From Streptomyces sp. V3I8 (lineage in GTDB: Bacteria > Actinomycetota > Actinomycetes > Streptomycetales > Streptomycetaceae), in the NCBI RefSeq assembly GCF_030817535.1, contig NZ_JAUSZL010000002.1:2480001-2544000 (forward strand): 64,000 nt of DNA, written 5' to 3'. The first letter of the stretch is position 1. The number at the start of each line of letters is the position of its first letter. Made by a program: the position numbers and the translations under genes. Shown here piece by piece: positions 51,983-61,799 of this stretch. The notes beneath the pieces are model-generated. The model was given only the letters and a program-made list of their open reading frames with translations. It made no database searches and was not told the origin of the DNA.

Positions 51983-54900
51983 TCACTTGCCCCGCATCCA
52001 CTCCTGCATGACCTCGAGCAGGTGATCGGGATCGACCGGCTTCGTCACGTAGTCGGAGGCGCCCGATTCGATGGCCTTCTCCCGGTCGCCCTTCATCGCC
52101 TTGGCGGTCAGGGCGATGATCGGCAGCCCGGAGAACTGGGGCATCCTGCGGATCGCCGTCGTGGTCGCGTACCCGTCCATCTCCGGCATCATGATGTCCA
52201 TCAGGACGACCGTCACGTCGTCGTGCTGCTCCAGGACCTCGATGCCCTCGCGGCCGTTCTCGGCGTACAGCACCGACAGCCCGTGCTGCTCCAGGACGCT
52301 GGTGAGCGCGAACACGTTGCGGATGTCGTCGTCGACGATCAGCACCTTCTCGCCCTCGAAGCGGAAGACGGTACGCGGCCGCGCGGCCACCTCCTCCTCG
52401 CCCGCGCCCCAGGCCTGCGGAGCCTGCGGCAGGGACCCCGGCGGCGCGGGCCGCTGCTCGGCCGCGGGGACCGCCCTGCGGCGCCGCCTGAAGAGCGCGG
52501 CGGCCCCGCTCTGGGTCTCCTGGTACGACCTGACCTCCGCCGGTGTCTCCGCCCGCGCCCCGGCCCCGTCGTCCTCACCCGCCGGCAGCGCGCCGGCCTC
52601 CATGGGCGGGGACAGCTGCGGATAGCCCTGCGGCGGGAGCTCGCTGGGGTGCAGCGGCAGGTACAGCGTGAACGTCGAGCCGCGTCCCGGCTCGCTCTGC
52701 GCGTGGATCTCGCCGCCCAGCAGCCGGGCGATCTCCCGCGAGATGGACAGCCCCAGTCCCGTACCGCCGTACTTGCGGCTCGTCGTGCCGTCCGCCTGCT
52801 TGAACGCCTCGAAGATGACCCGCATCTTGCTGGCCGCGATACCGATGCCCGTGTCGGTCACGGAGAACGCGATCAGGTCGGCGTCCGCGTCCCGCAGCGA
52901 GCCCGCCTCCAGCAGCTGCTCCCGGATGGCGACCGGCACCTCCGCGCCCGCCGGCCTGATGACCAGTTCGACGGCTCCGGTGTCGGTGAACTTCACCGCG
53001 TTGGAGAGGAGGTTGCGCAGCACCTGCAGGAGCCGCTGCTCGTCCGTGTGGAGCGTGGCCGGCAGCTCCGGCGACACCCGTACGGAGAAGTCGAGGCCCT
53101 TCTCCGCCGTCAGCGGACGGAAGGTGGCCTCCACGTAGTCGACGAGCTGCACCAGGGCGATACGCGTCGGCGACACGTCCATCTTGCCCGCCTCGACCTT
53201 CGACAGGTCGAGGATGTCGTTGATCAGCTGGAGCAGGTCGGAACCCGCTCCGTGGATCGTCTCGGCGAACTCGACCTGCTTCGGGGTGAGGTTGGTGTCC
53301 GCGTTGTCGGCGAGCAGTTTGGCGAGGATCAGCAGCGAGTTGAGCGGCGTCCGCAGTTCGTGGGACATGTTGGCCAGGAACTCGCTCTTGTAGCGCATGG
53401 AGACCGCGAGTTGCTCGGCGCGCTCCTCCAGGACCTGCCGCGCCTCCTCGATCTCGGTGTTCTTGACCTCGATGTCGCGGTTCTGCTGGGCCAGCAGCTC
53501 GGCCTTGTCCTCCAGTTCGGCGTTGGACTCCTGGAGGGCCTTCTGCCGGTTCTCCAGCTCCGCGGACCGCTCCCGGAGCTGCTCGGTCAGTTCCTGCGAC
53601 TGCTTGAGCAGCACCTCGGTCTTGGTGTTGACCGCGATGGTGTTGACGCTCGTCGCGATCATCTCGGCGATCTGGTTGAGGAAGTCCTTCTGGATCTGCG
53701 TGAACGAGTGGAACGACGCCAGCTCGATCACACCGAGGACGGTCGCCTCGAACAGCACCGGCAGCACGATGACGTGCGCCGGCGGTGCCTCCCCGAGCCC
53801 TGAGGCGATCTTCAGGTACCCCGGCGGCACGTTCTCCACGAGGATCGTGCGCTTCTCCTTGGCGGCCGTCCCGATCAGCGTCTCACCGGGCCGGAACGAC
53901 GTCGGCATGGAGCCCATCGAGTACCCGTACGACCCGAGCATGCGCAGTTCGTACGAGTCGTCGTGGGCGGCGCCCACGTCCTTGCCGGCGTCCAGCGGCA
54001 TCGCCAGGAAGAACGCGCCGTGCTGCGCCGAGACCACCGGAGTCAGCTCGCTCATGATGAGCGAGGCCACGTCGGCGAGGTCGCGGCGGCCCTGCATCAG
54101 ACCGGAGATCCGGGCGAGGTTGCCCTTCAGCCAGTCCTGCTCCTTGTTGGCGATGGTGGTGTCGCGCAGGTTCGCGATCATCTTGTTGATGTAGTCCTGA
54201 AGCTCCTGGATCTCGCCGGAGGCGTCCACGTCGATCTTCAGGTTGAGGTCGCCGCGGGTCACGGCGGTCGCCACGCGCGCGATGGCACGCACCTGACGGG
54301 TCAGGTTCCCGGCCATCTCGTTCACCGACTCGGTGAGGTCGCGCCAGGTGCCGTCGACGTCACGCACGCGTGCCTGGCCGCCCAGCTGGCCCTCGGTGCC
54401 CACCTCGCGGGCCACCCGGGTGACCTCCTCGGCGAAGGACGAGAGCTGGTCGACCATCGTGTTGATGGTGGTCTTGAGCTCCAGGATCTCGCCGCGCGCG
54501 TCGATGTCGATCTTCTTGGTCAGGTCGCCCTTGGCGATGGCCGTGGTGACCATCGCGATGTTGCGCACCTGTCCGGTCAGGTTGGACGCCATTCCGTTCA
54601 CGGACTCGGTGAGGTCCTTCCAGGTACCGGACACGCCCGGTACGCGGGCCTGGCCGCCGAGGATGCCGTCCGTGCCCACCTCGCGGGCCACCTTGGTGAC
54701 CTGGTCGGCGAACGAACTGAGCGTCTTCACCATGGTGTTGAAGGTGTCGGCGAGCTGCGCGACCTCGCCGCTCGCCTCGATCGTCACCGTCCGGGTCAGG
54801 TCACCGTTGGCGACGGCCGCGGCGACCTGGGAGATGTTCCGCACCTGCATGGTCAGGTTGTTGGCCATCAGGTTGACGTTGTCGCTGAGGTCCTTCCAGA

Positions 54901-57469
54901 TGCCCGTGACGCCCGGTACGCGCGCCTGGCCGCCCAGGATGCCCTCGGTGCCCACCTCGCGGGCCACCCGGGTCACCTGCTCCGCGAAGGCGCTGAGCTG
55001 GTCCACCATCGTGTTGACGGTGGTGACGAGTTCGAGGATCTCGCCCTTCGCGTCGACGGTGATCTTCTTCGACAGGTCGCCCTTGGCGACGGCGGTCGTG
55101 ACCTCGGCGATGTTGCGCACCTGGATCGTCAGGTTGTTCGCCATGAAGTTCACGGACTGCGTGAGGTCCTTCCAGGTGCCGGAGACACCCTGCACCTCGG
55201 CCTGCCCGCCGAGGATGCCCTCGGTACCCACCTCACGGGCCACCCGCGTGACCTGCTCGGCGAAGTTCGACAGCTGGTCCACCATCGTGTTGAGGGTGTT
55301 CTTCAGCTCCAGGATCTCGCCGCGCGCGTCCACGTCGATCTTCTGCGACAGGTCGCCGCGCGCCACCGCCGTCGCGACCTGCGCGATGTTGCGCACCTGG
55401 GCGGTGAGGTTGCCGGCCATACCGTTCACCGAGTCGGTCAGATCCCGCCACACCCCGGCGACGCCCGGCACCTGCGCCTGACCGCCCAGCCGGCCGTCCG
55501 TGCCCACCTCGCGGGCCACCCGGGTCACCTGCTCCGCGAAGGCGCTGAGCTGGTCCACCATCGTGTTGATGGTGTTCTTCAGCTCCAGGATCTCGCCCCG
55601 CGCGTCCACCTCGATCTTCTGCGACAGGTCACCGCGCGCCACCGCCGTCGTCACCTGGGCGATCTGCCGCACCTGCGAGGTGAGGTTGCCCGCCATGAAG
55701 TTGACGGAGTCGGTGAGGTCCTTCCAGGTGCCGGACACGCCGTCCACGCGCGCCTGGCCGCCGAGGCGGCCCTCCGTGCCCACGTCCCGCGCCATCCGCG
55801 TCACCTGGTCGGCGAAGGACGACAGCTGGTCCACCATCGTGTTCACGGTGTTCTTCAGCGCGAGCATCTCGCCGGAGACGTCCACGGTGACCTTCTGCGA
55901 CAGGTCGCCGTTGGCCACCGCCGTCGTCACCTGGGCGATGTTCCTCACCTGTCCGGTGAGGTTCCGGAACGCCGTGTTGACGGAGTCGGTGAGGTCCTTC
56001 CATGTGCCGGCCGCGCCCGGCACCTGGGCCTGACCGCCCAGCTCACCCTCGACGCCGACCTCCCGCGCCACGCGCGTGACCTCCGCGCCGAAGCTGGAGA
56101 GCTGGTCGACCATCGTGTTGACGGTGTTCTTCAGCTCCAGCATCTCGCCGGCGACCTCGACGCTGACCTTCTGCGACAGATCGCCGTTGGCCACCGCAGT
56201 CGTCACCGCGGCGATGTCGCGCACCTGGGTGGTGAGGTTGCGGAAGACCGTGTTCACCGAGTCGGTGAGGTCCTTCCACGTCCCCGCCGCCCCCGGCACG
56301 TTCGCCTGCCCGCCGAGCCGCCCCTCGCCGCCCACCTCGTTGGCGACGCGGGTGACCTCGTCCGCGAACGTCCGCAGCGTCTCGGTCATCTGGTTGATCG
56401 TCTCGGCGAGCTGCGCGACCTCGCCGCGCGCCGACACGGTCACCTTCTGCGACAGGTCGCCGTTGGCGACCGCCGTCGTCACCTGGGCGATGCCCCGCAC
56501 CTGCGCCGTCAGGTTGCCGGCCATGAGGTTCACCGAGTCGGTGAGGTCCTTCCAGACCCCGGCCACCCCGGGCACCTGCGCCTGCCCGCCCAGCTCGCCC
56601 TCGGTGCCCACCTCACGCGCGACGCGCGTCACCTCGGAGGAGAACGAGGAGAGCTGGTCCACCATCGTGTTGACGGTGTTCTTCAGCTCCAGCATCTCGC
56701 CGGCCACGTGAACCGTGACCTTCCGGGACAGATCACCCTTGGCGACCGCCGTCGTCACCAGCGCGATGTCCCGCACCTGCGCCGTCAGCCGGTACGCCAT
56801 CGTGTTGACCGAGTCCGTGAGGTCCTTCCACGAACCGGACATGCCGCGCACCCGGGCCTGCCCGCCGAGCTTGCCCTCGGTGCCGACCTCACTGGCCACC
56901 CGCGTGACCTCGTCGGTGAACGTGGACAACTGGTCGACCAGGTTGTTGACCGTGCGCCCGACCTTCAGGAACTCGCCCCGCAGCGGATGCCCGTTGCCGT
57001 CCGCGGCCTGCGCCCGCAGCTCCATGCGGGGTGACAGGTCGCCCTCCGCCACCGCGGACAGCACCCGGCCGACCTCGGAGACGGGCCGTACGAGATCGTC
57101 CACGAGCGCGTTGGACGCGTCGATCGCCGCGGCCCAGGAACCCTCGCAGGCGCCCGTCTCCAGCCGCTCCGTGAGCTTCCCCTCACGCCCGACCATCCGC
57201 CGCACCCGCGACAGCTCACCGGTCAGCTGCAGGTTACGGTCGCCCACCTCGTTGAAGACCGCCGCGATCTCGGACATCACGCCGTCGCCCGAGACGGTGA
57301 GCCGCTTGCGGAAGTTGCCGTCCCGCATCGACACCAGGGCTGCCAGCAGCTTGTTCAGGGCCGCCGTGTCCACTTCCGTGGTGCCACCGCGTGGTGTGCT
57401 CCGGTTACTCAGGGACTGTCCGCCTTTCGCGCGCGTCTTAGTGCCCCGCGTCGCTGCGCCAGACTCCAC
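51983..57469 (-). CDS. osaA: Poly-HAMP hybrid histidine kinase OsaA
   Basis: A hybrid sensor kinase of 1,828 aa with no evident TM segment. A short N-terminus leads into a HAMP array (about residues 100-1110): ten units of exactly 92 aa, each with LGGQA(R/Q/N/E)V...W(K/R)DLT(D/E/Q)SVN...GDL, plus degenerate units before and after. A GAF-like region (residues 1125-1265), a coiled coil ([22 protein letters not shown] onwards), HisKA with phospho-His1370 ([10 protein letters not shown]), HATPase with [15 protein letters not shown] and GTGLGLS, and a C-terminal receiver with Asp1758 ([12 protein letters not shown]) follow. The GTG start at 57469 has GGAGGG 5 nt upstream. It pairs with OsaB in osmoadaptation. 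The repeats are similar enough at DNA level to allow recombination. Confidence 0.94.
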   Translation of the reverse strand: MESGAATRGTKTRAKGGQSLSNRSTPRGGTTEVDTAALNKLLAALVSMRDGNFRKRLTVSGDGVMSEIAAVFNEVGDRNLQLTGELSRVRRMVGREGKLTERLETGACEGSWAAAIDASNALVDDLVRPVSEVGRVLSAVAEGDLSPRMELRAQAADGNGHPLRGEFLKVGRTVNNLVDQLSTFTDEVTRVASEVGTEGKLGGQARVRGMSGSWKDLTDSVNTMAYRLTAQVRDIALVTTAVAKGDLSRKVTVHVAGEMLELKNTVNTMVDQLSSFSSEVTRVAREVGTEGELGGQAQVPGVAGVWKDLTDSVNLMAGNLTAQVRGIAQVTTAVANGDLSQKVTVSARGEVAQLAETINQMTETLRTFADEVTRVANEVGGEGRLGGQANVPGAAGTWKDLTDSVNTVFRNLTTQVRDIAAVTTAVANGDLSQKVSVEVAGEMLELKNTVNTMVDQLSSFGAEVTRVAREVGVEGELGGQAQVPGAAGTWKDLTDSVNTAFRNLTGQVRNIAQVTTAVANGDLSQKVTVDVSGEMLALKNTVNTMVDQLSSFADQVTRMARDVGTEGRLGGQARVDGVSGTWKDLTDSVNFMAGNLTSQVRQIAQVTTAVARGDLSQKIEVDARGEILELKNTINTMVDQLSAFAEQVTRVAREVGTDGRLGGQAQVPGVAGVWRDLTDSVNGMAGNLTAQVRNIAQVATAVARGDLSQKIDVDARGEILELKNTLNTMVDQLSNFAEQVTRVAREVGTEGILGGQAEVQGVSGTWKDLTQSVNFMANNLTIQVRNIAEVTTAVAKGDLSKKITVDAKGEILELVTTVNTMVDQLSAFAEQVTRVAREVGTEGILGGQARVPGVTGIWKDLSDNVNLMANNLTMQVRNISQVAAAVANGDLTRTVTIEASGEVAQLADTFNTMVKTLSSFADQVTKVAREVGTDGILGGQARVPGVSGTWKDLTESVNGMASNLTGQVRNIAMVTTAIAKGDLTKKIDIDARGEILELKTTINTMVDQLSSFAEEVTRVAREVGTEGQLGGQARVRDVDGTWRDLTESVNEMAGNLTRQVRAIARVATAVTRGDLNLKIDVDASGEIQELQDYINKMIANLRDTTIANKEQDWLKGNLARISGLMQGRRDLADVASLIMSELTPVVSAQHGAFFLAMPLDAGKDVGAAHDDSYELRMLGSYGYSMGSMPTSFRPGETLIGTAAKEKRTILVENVPPGYLKIASGLGEAPPAHVIVLPVLFEATVLGVIELASFHSFTQIQKDFLNQIAEMIATSVNTIAVNTKTEVLLKQSQELTEQLRERSAELENRQKALQESNAELEDKAELLAQQNRDIEVKNTEIEEARQVLEERAEQLAVSMRYKSEFLANMSHELRTPLNSLLILAKLLADNADTNLTPKQVEFAETIHGAGSDLLQLINDILDLSKVEAGKMDVSPTRIALVQLVDYVEATFRPLTAEKGLDFSVRVSPELPATLHTDEQRLLQVLRNLLSNAVKFTDTGAVELVIRPAGAEVPVAIREQLLEAGSLRDADADLIAFSVTDTGIGIAASKMRVIFEAFKQADGTTSRKYGGTGLGLSISREIARLLGGEIHAQSEPGRGSTFTLYLPLHPSELPPQGYPQLSPPMEAGALPAGEDDGAGARAETPAEVRSYQETQSGAAALFRRRRRAVPAAEQRPAPPGSLPQAPQAWGAGEEEVAARPRTVFRFEGEKVLIVDDDIRNVFALTSVLEQHGLSVLYAENGREGIEVLEQHDDVTVVLMDIMMPEMDGYATTTAIRRMPQFSGLPIIALTAKAMKGDREKAIESGASDYVTKPVDPDHLLEVMQEWMRGK
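54300..56960 (-). repeat. Ten tandem 276-bp coding repeats within osaA
   Basis: The HAMP-encoding part is a head-to-tail array of 276-bp units (92 codons) without length change between units. Recurring strings such as GTCGACCAGCTC-type MVDQLSSF codons and GAGGTCACGCGGGTGGCC-like EVTRVA codons keep phase. Several unit pairs differ by few residues, implying recent duplication or gene conversion. Confidence 0.85.
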
Positions 57470-57798
57470 TGTGTCCCTCCCGCAAGGGTCGACCATTACT
57501 GCTCGGCGTACTCGGTACCGCTTGTCCACTGCCACTGCTGCACGTACCGGAAGGTGCTCGGCCTGCCCGGACCTTCCCCGGAATCCTGCCCAGTGTTTCA
57601 CCATGGTTGAACCAGGCCATAACAGTTCGGCAGCTTCGCACACGGTCCGCACACCCTCCGGACGTAAACACTGGCGACCGGCATCCGTGCGGACGGCGAA
57701 GGTAAGTAACCTTGCATGCGGCTGTCCAGCCGCGCCGGTCCTTCCGGCCTGGGCGGTGGCACCAGCACGAGCGGGCAGGCATCGGAGGGCACCGCACC
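57470..57798. promoter_or_regulatory. osaA / PP2C-protein divergent promoter region
   Basis: A 329-nt gap between divergent starts. A near-palindrome TTCACCATGGTTGAA at 57597-57611 (one base short of perfect) sits near the middle and could be an operator. GGAGGG precedes both starts. No GTTT-N15-GGGTAC type stress-sigma promoter is obvious. Confidence 0.35.
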
Positions 57799-60546
57799 AT
57801 GACCACCGGACTGCATCCCGGGGGAACACCCCAGGATCCCCGGCCGACCGAGAACCAGCTCCTGCCCAGGCAGGGGCGGGTCGGTCCTGAGGCCGTGCCC
57901 GCCGACGACCGGACAAGGAGTTCTGTGATCACCGCGCGCGCGGCCGCCAGCTTCGACCCTGTCGGGCGGTCCGTCGCGACCGCTCGTTCCTTCGTCCGTG
58001 ACACCCTCCAGGGCTGGGGGTTCGCCGACATCGTCGACGACGCCGTGGTCCTCACCAGCGAACTGGTCACCAACGCCGTGGTCCACGCCGGTACGTCCGC
58101 GGACGTCCTGTGTCTGCGCAGCGACGACGGCGTACGGATCGAAGTGGGGGACCGCTACCCGGAACGTGAGATTCCACTGCAGGGCAACGCCCTGAACATG
58201 GGCAACCCCGACCGGGAGGGCGGCCGCGGCCTCCAGCTCTGCGCCGCCCTGGCCGACCGCTGGGGCGTCGACTACGCGCCCGCCCACAAACAGGTCTGGT
58301 TCCAGCTCGACCTGCCCGAGCGCGCGGTCGGCACCCGCACGGCAGGCCCCTCGCTCCCGGCGCACCTGCTTCCGCTGGCCGACGGCCGGGTCCGCGTGGC
58401 GGTCGTCCAGATCGACCGCGTCGGCGCGATCAACGCCTGGAACGAGGACGCCGAGGAGCTCTTCGGCTACGCGGCCGAGCAGGTCATCGGCAAGCCCCTG
58501 ACCGACCTCGCGGCCTGGCCGCACACCCCCGGCACCAGCACCGGCATCGTCGAGGCCCTCAAACTCTCCCGCTGGGAGGGCAGTTACGGCCTGCGCGGCG
58601 CCAACGGCCGCGTCACGCCCGTGTACGCCTCACACCTGCGCGTACGCGACACCGAAGGCGAGCCCTCGACGGTCTGCCTCCTGGTGCGCGACCACGAGCG
58701 AGCCGTCCTGCAGACCCCGTTGCGCGTCTCGGCCACGGACACGACCACCAGCTCCGAGGGCCACGCCTCGGACCCCTTCGAGGTCTTCATCGGCTCACCG
58801 GCCCCGGACGACCTCGACGGCCTCCTGCAGCGCACGGTGGAGCGCGCCCGCGACATGCTCGACGGCGACTCCGCCTTCCTGCTCCTGGCGACCGACGACG
58901 AGACGGAGCTGGAGGTACGCGCCTCCACCGGCCTCCCCTCCGCCCGCCAGCGCTTCGCCCGCGTCCCCGTGGAGGCCGGTACGGGCCGGTACGGCTCGGC
59001 CCGCATGCCGGCCGTCCACGAGGACCTCACGGCCGTCCCGGGTGCCGTCCCGCTCCTCAACGGCACCGGTATGCGCTCGGTCGTCACGGTCCCCCTCAAG
59101 GTCGAGGGCCGGCTCACCGGCTCGCTCGGCGTGGCCGCCGAGTCACCGGGCCGCTACTCGAACGAGGAGGCGCTGCGCCTCCAGTTCGCCGCCGACCGCA
59201 TCGCCCTCGCCGTGGAGTCGGCCCGTCTGGGCGAGCTGGAGCGCCTGCGCCGCGGCTCGCTGTCCTTCCTCGTCGAGGCCTCGGACCTCCTCGCGGGCAC
59301 GCTGGACCGCGACCAGACGCTGGCCCTGATGGCCCAGATGACAGTCCCGACCCTGGCCACCTGGTGCGCCGTCTACACGATCGCCGACCAGGCCTCGGAC
59401 CCCTACCTCTCGTACGTCCTGCACGAGGACGAGGAACGCATCGACGGTCTCAAGGCCCTCCTGTCGAAGATCGCCCCTCCGGACCCGGTCCCCACTCCGG
59501 GCGCCCGCATCTGGGCGGCGCCCGCGGAGGCCGCCCACACGGCCGCCCTGCGCACCTCCATGCGCAGCCTCGGCCTGGGCGAGAACACCTCGGTCGGCTC
59601 CGGCATCGGTACGACACTGGCGACGGCCGGCGCGGTCGGCGGCGAGACGGTCGTCCTGCCCCTGGTGGCCCGCAACCGCGTCATCGGCATGCTGACGCTC
59701 GGCAAGCCGACGGACGAGCACTTCCGCCAGGAGATCCTGGAACTGGCCGAGGACCTGAGCCGCCGGGCCGCCCTCGCCCTGGACAACGCCCGTCTGTACT
59801 CGGAGCGCACGGCCATCAGCCAGTCCCTCCAGCGCAGCCTCCTGCCCCCGGAACTGCCCCACATCGAGGGCGTGGAGGTCGAGGTCATCTACCGCGCGGC
59901 GGGCGAGGGCAACGAGGTCGGCGGCGACTTCTACGACCTCTTCCCCATCCGCGACGGCGCCTACGGTTTCGCCATCGGAGACGTCTGCGGTACGGGACCG
60001 GAGGCGGCCGCGGTCACCGGCCTCGCCCGGCACGCGCTGCGCCTGCTGGCCCGCGAGGGCTACGACGGCCCGGCGGTCCTGGACCGCCTGAACTCCGCGA
60101 TCCTCGACGAGGGCGCCCGCAGCCGCTTCCTCACCCTCCTGTACGGGGAGCTGTGGCCCCAGGAGGACGGCTCGGCCCTGCTGAAGGTGGTCTGCGCCGG
60201 CCATCCGCTCCCCCTGCGCCTGCGTCCGGACGGCACGGTGGAACCGGCCGCCGAACCGCAGCCGCTCCTCGGCGTCATGGACGATCTGGAGCTGTACGAG
60301 CAGGAGGTGACGCTCGATCCGGGGGACGTCCTGCTGTGCGTGACGGACGGCGTCACCGAACGCCGTGAGGGCACGCGCATGCTGGGCGACGACGGCCTCG
60401 CGGACGTCCTGACCACGTGCACGGGTCTGACGGCGGGCGCGGTGGCCGCCCGCATCATGCGCGCGGTCGAGCGCTTCGCGAGCGACGCCCCCTCCGACGA
60501 CATGGCCATTCTGGCGATGCGCGTTCCGGGACTGCAGGAGGACTGA
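57799..60546 (+). CDS. HATPase/PAS/GAF/PP2C (SpoIIE-type) signalling phosphatase
   Basis: A 915-aa protein that joins a kinase and a phosphatase of partner-switching systems. The RsbW-like HATPase (residues 40-175: VLTSELVTNAVVHAG, GGRGLQLCAALADRWGV) should phosphorylate anti-anti-sigma proteins. A PAS domain (residues 195-300), two GAF-like regions (residues 335-475 and 500-675) and a C-terminal PP2C/SpoIIE phosphatase (residues 690-913) follow. The phosphatase has GNEVGGDFYDLF, FAIGDVCGTGPEAAAVTG, VTDGVTER and SDDMAILAMRV with the metal-binding Asp residues. ATG 57799 has GGAGGG 8-9 nt upstream. It is divergent from osaA, so it may act in osmotic or sigma-B-type stress signalling. No sigma or anti-sigma gene is next to it. 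Confidence 0.9.
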   Translation: MTTGLHPGGTPQDPRPTENQLLPRQGRVGPEAVPADDRTRSSVITARAAASFDPVGRSVATARSFVRDTLQGWGFADIVDDAVVLTSELVTNAVVHAGTSADVLCLRSDDGVRIEVGDRYPEREIPLQGNALNMGNPDREGGRGLQLCAALADRWGVDYAPAHKQVWFQLDLPERAVGTRTAGPSLPAHLLPLADGRVRVAVVQIDRVGAINAWNEDAEELFGYAAEQVIGKPLTDLAAWPHTPGTSTGIVEALKLSRWEGSYGLRGANGRVTPVYASHLRVRDTEGEPSTVCLLVRDHERAVLQTPLRVSATDTTTSSEGHASDPFEVFIGSPAPDDLDGLLQRTVERARDMLDGDSAFLLLATDDETELEVRASTGLPSARQRFARVPVEAGTGRYGSARMPAVHEDLTAVPGAVPLLNGTGMRSVVTVPLKVEGRLTGSLGVAAESPGRYSNEEALRLQFAADRIALAVESARLGELERLRRGSLSFLVEASDLLAGTLDRDQTLALMAQMTVPTLATWCAVYTIADQASDPYLSYVLHEDEERIDGLKALLSKIAPPDPVPTPGARIWAAPAEAAHTAALRTSMRSLGLGENTSVGSGIGTTLATAGAVGGETVVLPLVARNRVIGMLTLGKPTDEHFRQEILELAEDLSRRAALALDNARLYSERTAISQSLQRSLLPPELPHIEGVEVEVIYRAAGEGNEVGGDFYDLFPIRDGAYGFAIGDVCGTGPEAAAVTGLARHALRLLAREGYDGPAVLDRLNSAILDEGARSRFLTLLYGELWPQEDGSALLKVVCAGHPLPLRLRPDGTVEPAAEPQPLLGVMDDLELYEQEVTLDPGDVLLCVTDGVTERREGTRMLGDDGLADVLTTCTGLTAGAVAARIMRAVERFASDAPSDDMAILAMRVPGLQED

Positions 60547-60554
60547 AAGGACCG

Positions 60555-60580
60555 GTCCCGGGGCCCACCTGCCCCGGGAC
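60555..60580. terminator. Hairpin after the PP2C gene (first)
   Basis: GTCCCGGGGC-CCACCT-GCCCCGGGAC: a perfect 10-bp stem with a 6-nt loop, starting 9 nt after the stop codon. Confidence 0.65.
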
Positions 60581-60584
60581 ACGC

Positions 60585-60618
60585 AAAAGGCCCCCGCCCA
60601 CAAGGGCGGAGGCCTTTT
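60585..60618. terminator. Bidirectional intrinsic terminator between PP2C gene and tRNA-Thr
   Basis: AAAAGGCCCCCGCCC / GGGCGGAGGCCTTTT with an ACAA loop: a 14-bp stem with one mismatch, flanked by A-tract and T-tract, so it terminates in both directions. It closes the PP2C gene from the left and the tRNA-Thr transcript from the right. Confidence 0.88.
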
Positions 60619-60625
60619 CTGTCGG

Positions 60626-60698
60626 AGCCCCCAAACGGAATCGAACCGTTGACCTTCTCCTTACCATGGAGACGCTCTACCGACTGAGCTATAGGGGC
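60626..60698 (-). tRNA. tRNA-Thr (anticodon GGT)
   Basis: A complete 73-nt cloverleaf: acceptor GCCCCTA/TGGGGGC, D arm AGCTCAGTCGGTAGAGC, anticodon stem TCTCC/GGAGA with loop ATGGTAA (anticodon GGT, reads ACC), variable AGGTC, and T arm AACGGTTCGATTCCGTT. The CCA end is not encoded (CCG follows the discriminator). A promoter lies about 40 nt upstream and a terminator 7 nt after the 3' end. Confidence 0.97.
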
Positions 60699-60736
60699 CT
60701 GTTGCTTTCGAGGTTCCCCTCGTGGCAACGGAGGAA

Positions 60737-60766
60737 AGCATACCCCGAACGCCGGTGTGCTCCCAA
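60737..60766 (-). promoter_or_regulatory. tRNA-Thr promoter
   Basis: On the minus strand TTGGGA (60766-60761) and TATGCT (60742-60737) are separated by 18 nt, giving a start about 30 nt before the tRNA 5' end. It lies in the gap after the DegT-like gene (stop 60793), so the tRNA is its own unit. Confidence 0.65.
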
Positions 60767-60792
60767 CTGCGTTCGATACCGCCCCGACAGCC

Positions 60793-61470
60793 CTAGAAGG
60801 CGGGTTGGAGCAGTCCGCCGAGGGCATTGCAGGCGGACACGATCCGCTGCATCTCGCGCTTCGTCAGCGATGCGCCGACGGGCAGCGCCAGCGTCTCGTC
60901 CGCGGCCCGCTCGGTCTCCGGCAGACAGACGTCCCGCCAGAACGCCGGCATCCGGTGCACCGGTGTCTTCACCGGCACCCGGCATTCGACACCCCTGGCC
61001 CGGACGGCCCGCGCGAAGGCGTCCCGGTCCGGCCGCCCGTTCCCCGGCACCCGCACGACGTACTGCTGGTACGTGTGGCCCGTGCCCCGCTCCGGTGTCC
61101 GCACTCCCCGCAGCCGCCCGTCGAGGTAGGCCGCGTGCGCCCTGCGCTCGACGAGCTCGGCGTACGGCGCCTCGGACTCGCCCTGTTCGAGCACGAGCAG
61201 CCCGCGCCGCTGACCGATGTCCCACAGTCGCGGCATGTCGGCGAGCCGCCCGAAGCGGTGAACGGCCACCATCGCGGCCGTCCGCGGCCCGACAGCGGCC
61301 TCCACCCCGACGGCGTCGAGGCAGTACGTCGCCGGGTCGATGTCGACGAACACCGGCAGGGCGCCGGCCAGGATCACGGCCTCGGCCACCTCGGCGTTCC
61401 CGAAGGCAGGCACGATGACCTCGTCACCGGCTCCGACACCCGCGGCCCTGAGCATTGCAGCAGTACTCAT
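60793..61470 (-). CDS. DegT/DnrJ/StrS-like protein lacking the PLP-lysine segment
   Basis: A 225-aa protein clearly related to DegT/StrS sugar aminotransferases (usually about 370 aa). The N-terminal part MLRAAGVGAGDEVIVPAFGNAEVAEAVILAGALPVFVDIDPATYCLD and VHRFGRLADMPRLWDIGQRRGLLVLEQ aligns well. The middle part with the catalytic Lys (SFYPTKNL region) is absent, and the protein passes directly to the C-terminal domain (HTYQQYVVRVPG, RDAFARAVRARGVECRVPVKTPVHRMPAF, LALPVGASLT). It cannot be a normal transaminase. The frame is open upstream through CVTWSSRCATNITG, which resembles the residues before this point in full-length proteins, so a TTG start about 50 nt earlier or a lost N-terminus is possible. 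It lies just downstream of the rRNA terminator. Confidence 0.75.
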   Translation of the reverse strand: MSTAAMLRAAGVGAGDEVIVPAFGNAEVAEAVILAGALPVFVDIDPATYCLDAVGVEAAVGPRTAAMVAVHRFGRLADMPRLWDIGQRRGLLVLEQGESEAPYAELVERRAHAAYLDGRLRGVRTPERGTGHTYQQYVVRVPGNGRPDRDAFARAVRARGVECRVPVKTPVHRMPAFWRDVCLPETERAADETLALPVGASLTKREMQRIVSACNALGGLLQPAF

Positions 61471-61521
61471 GCCGGTGATATTGGTCGCGCAACGTGAACT
61501 CCAAGTGACGCACAACAAAAA

Positions 61522-61559
61522 AGAGCGGGTCCCTGAACCTAAGTTCAGGGACCCGCTCT
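61522..61559 (-). terminator. rRNA operon terminator
   Basis: A perfect 17-bp stem, AGAGCGGGTCCCTGAAC (61522-61538) and its complement (61543-61559), with loop CTAA. On the minus strand it is followed by TTTTTTGTTG. It lies 12 nt after the 5S 3' end. Confidence 0.95.
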
Positions 61560-61570
61560 CTTTAATATTT

Positions 61571-61690
61571 GTTCGGCGGCGTCCTACTCTCCCACAGGGT
61601 CCCCCCTGCAGTACCATCGGCGCTGTGAGGCTTAGCTTCCGGGTTCGGAATGTAACCGGGCGTTTCCCTCACGCTATGACCACCGAAACA
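61571..61690 (-). rRNA. rrf: 5S ribosomal RNA
   Basis: A 120-nt gene. On the minus strand it starts GTTTCGGTGGTCATAGCG and ends GGACGCCGCCGAAC, closing the terminal helix. Internal segments CCGAACCCGGAAG and GATGGTACTGCA are standard for Streptomyces 5S. End positions are accurate to one or two nt. Confidence 0.96.
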
Positions 61691-61799
61691 CTTTGAAACT
61701 CTGATTCAAACACCCGCACCACACCCCCCGTGGCCACACTAAAAGGGGTATGGGGTTGTTCGTGGTTTCAGAACCAACACAGTGGACGCGAGCAACTGA

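Noticed and set aside
53963..57034. 1,023-aa plus-strand open frame across the osaA repeats
   Set aside because: His/Leu/Arg/Asp-rich antisense shadow whose repeats simply mirror the HAMP repeats on the other strand.
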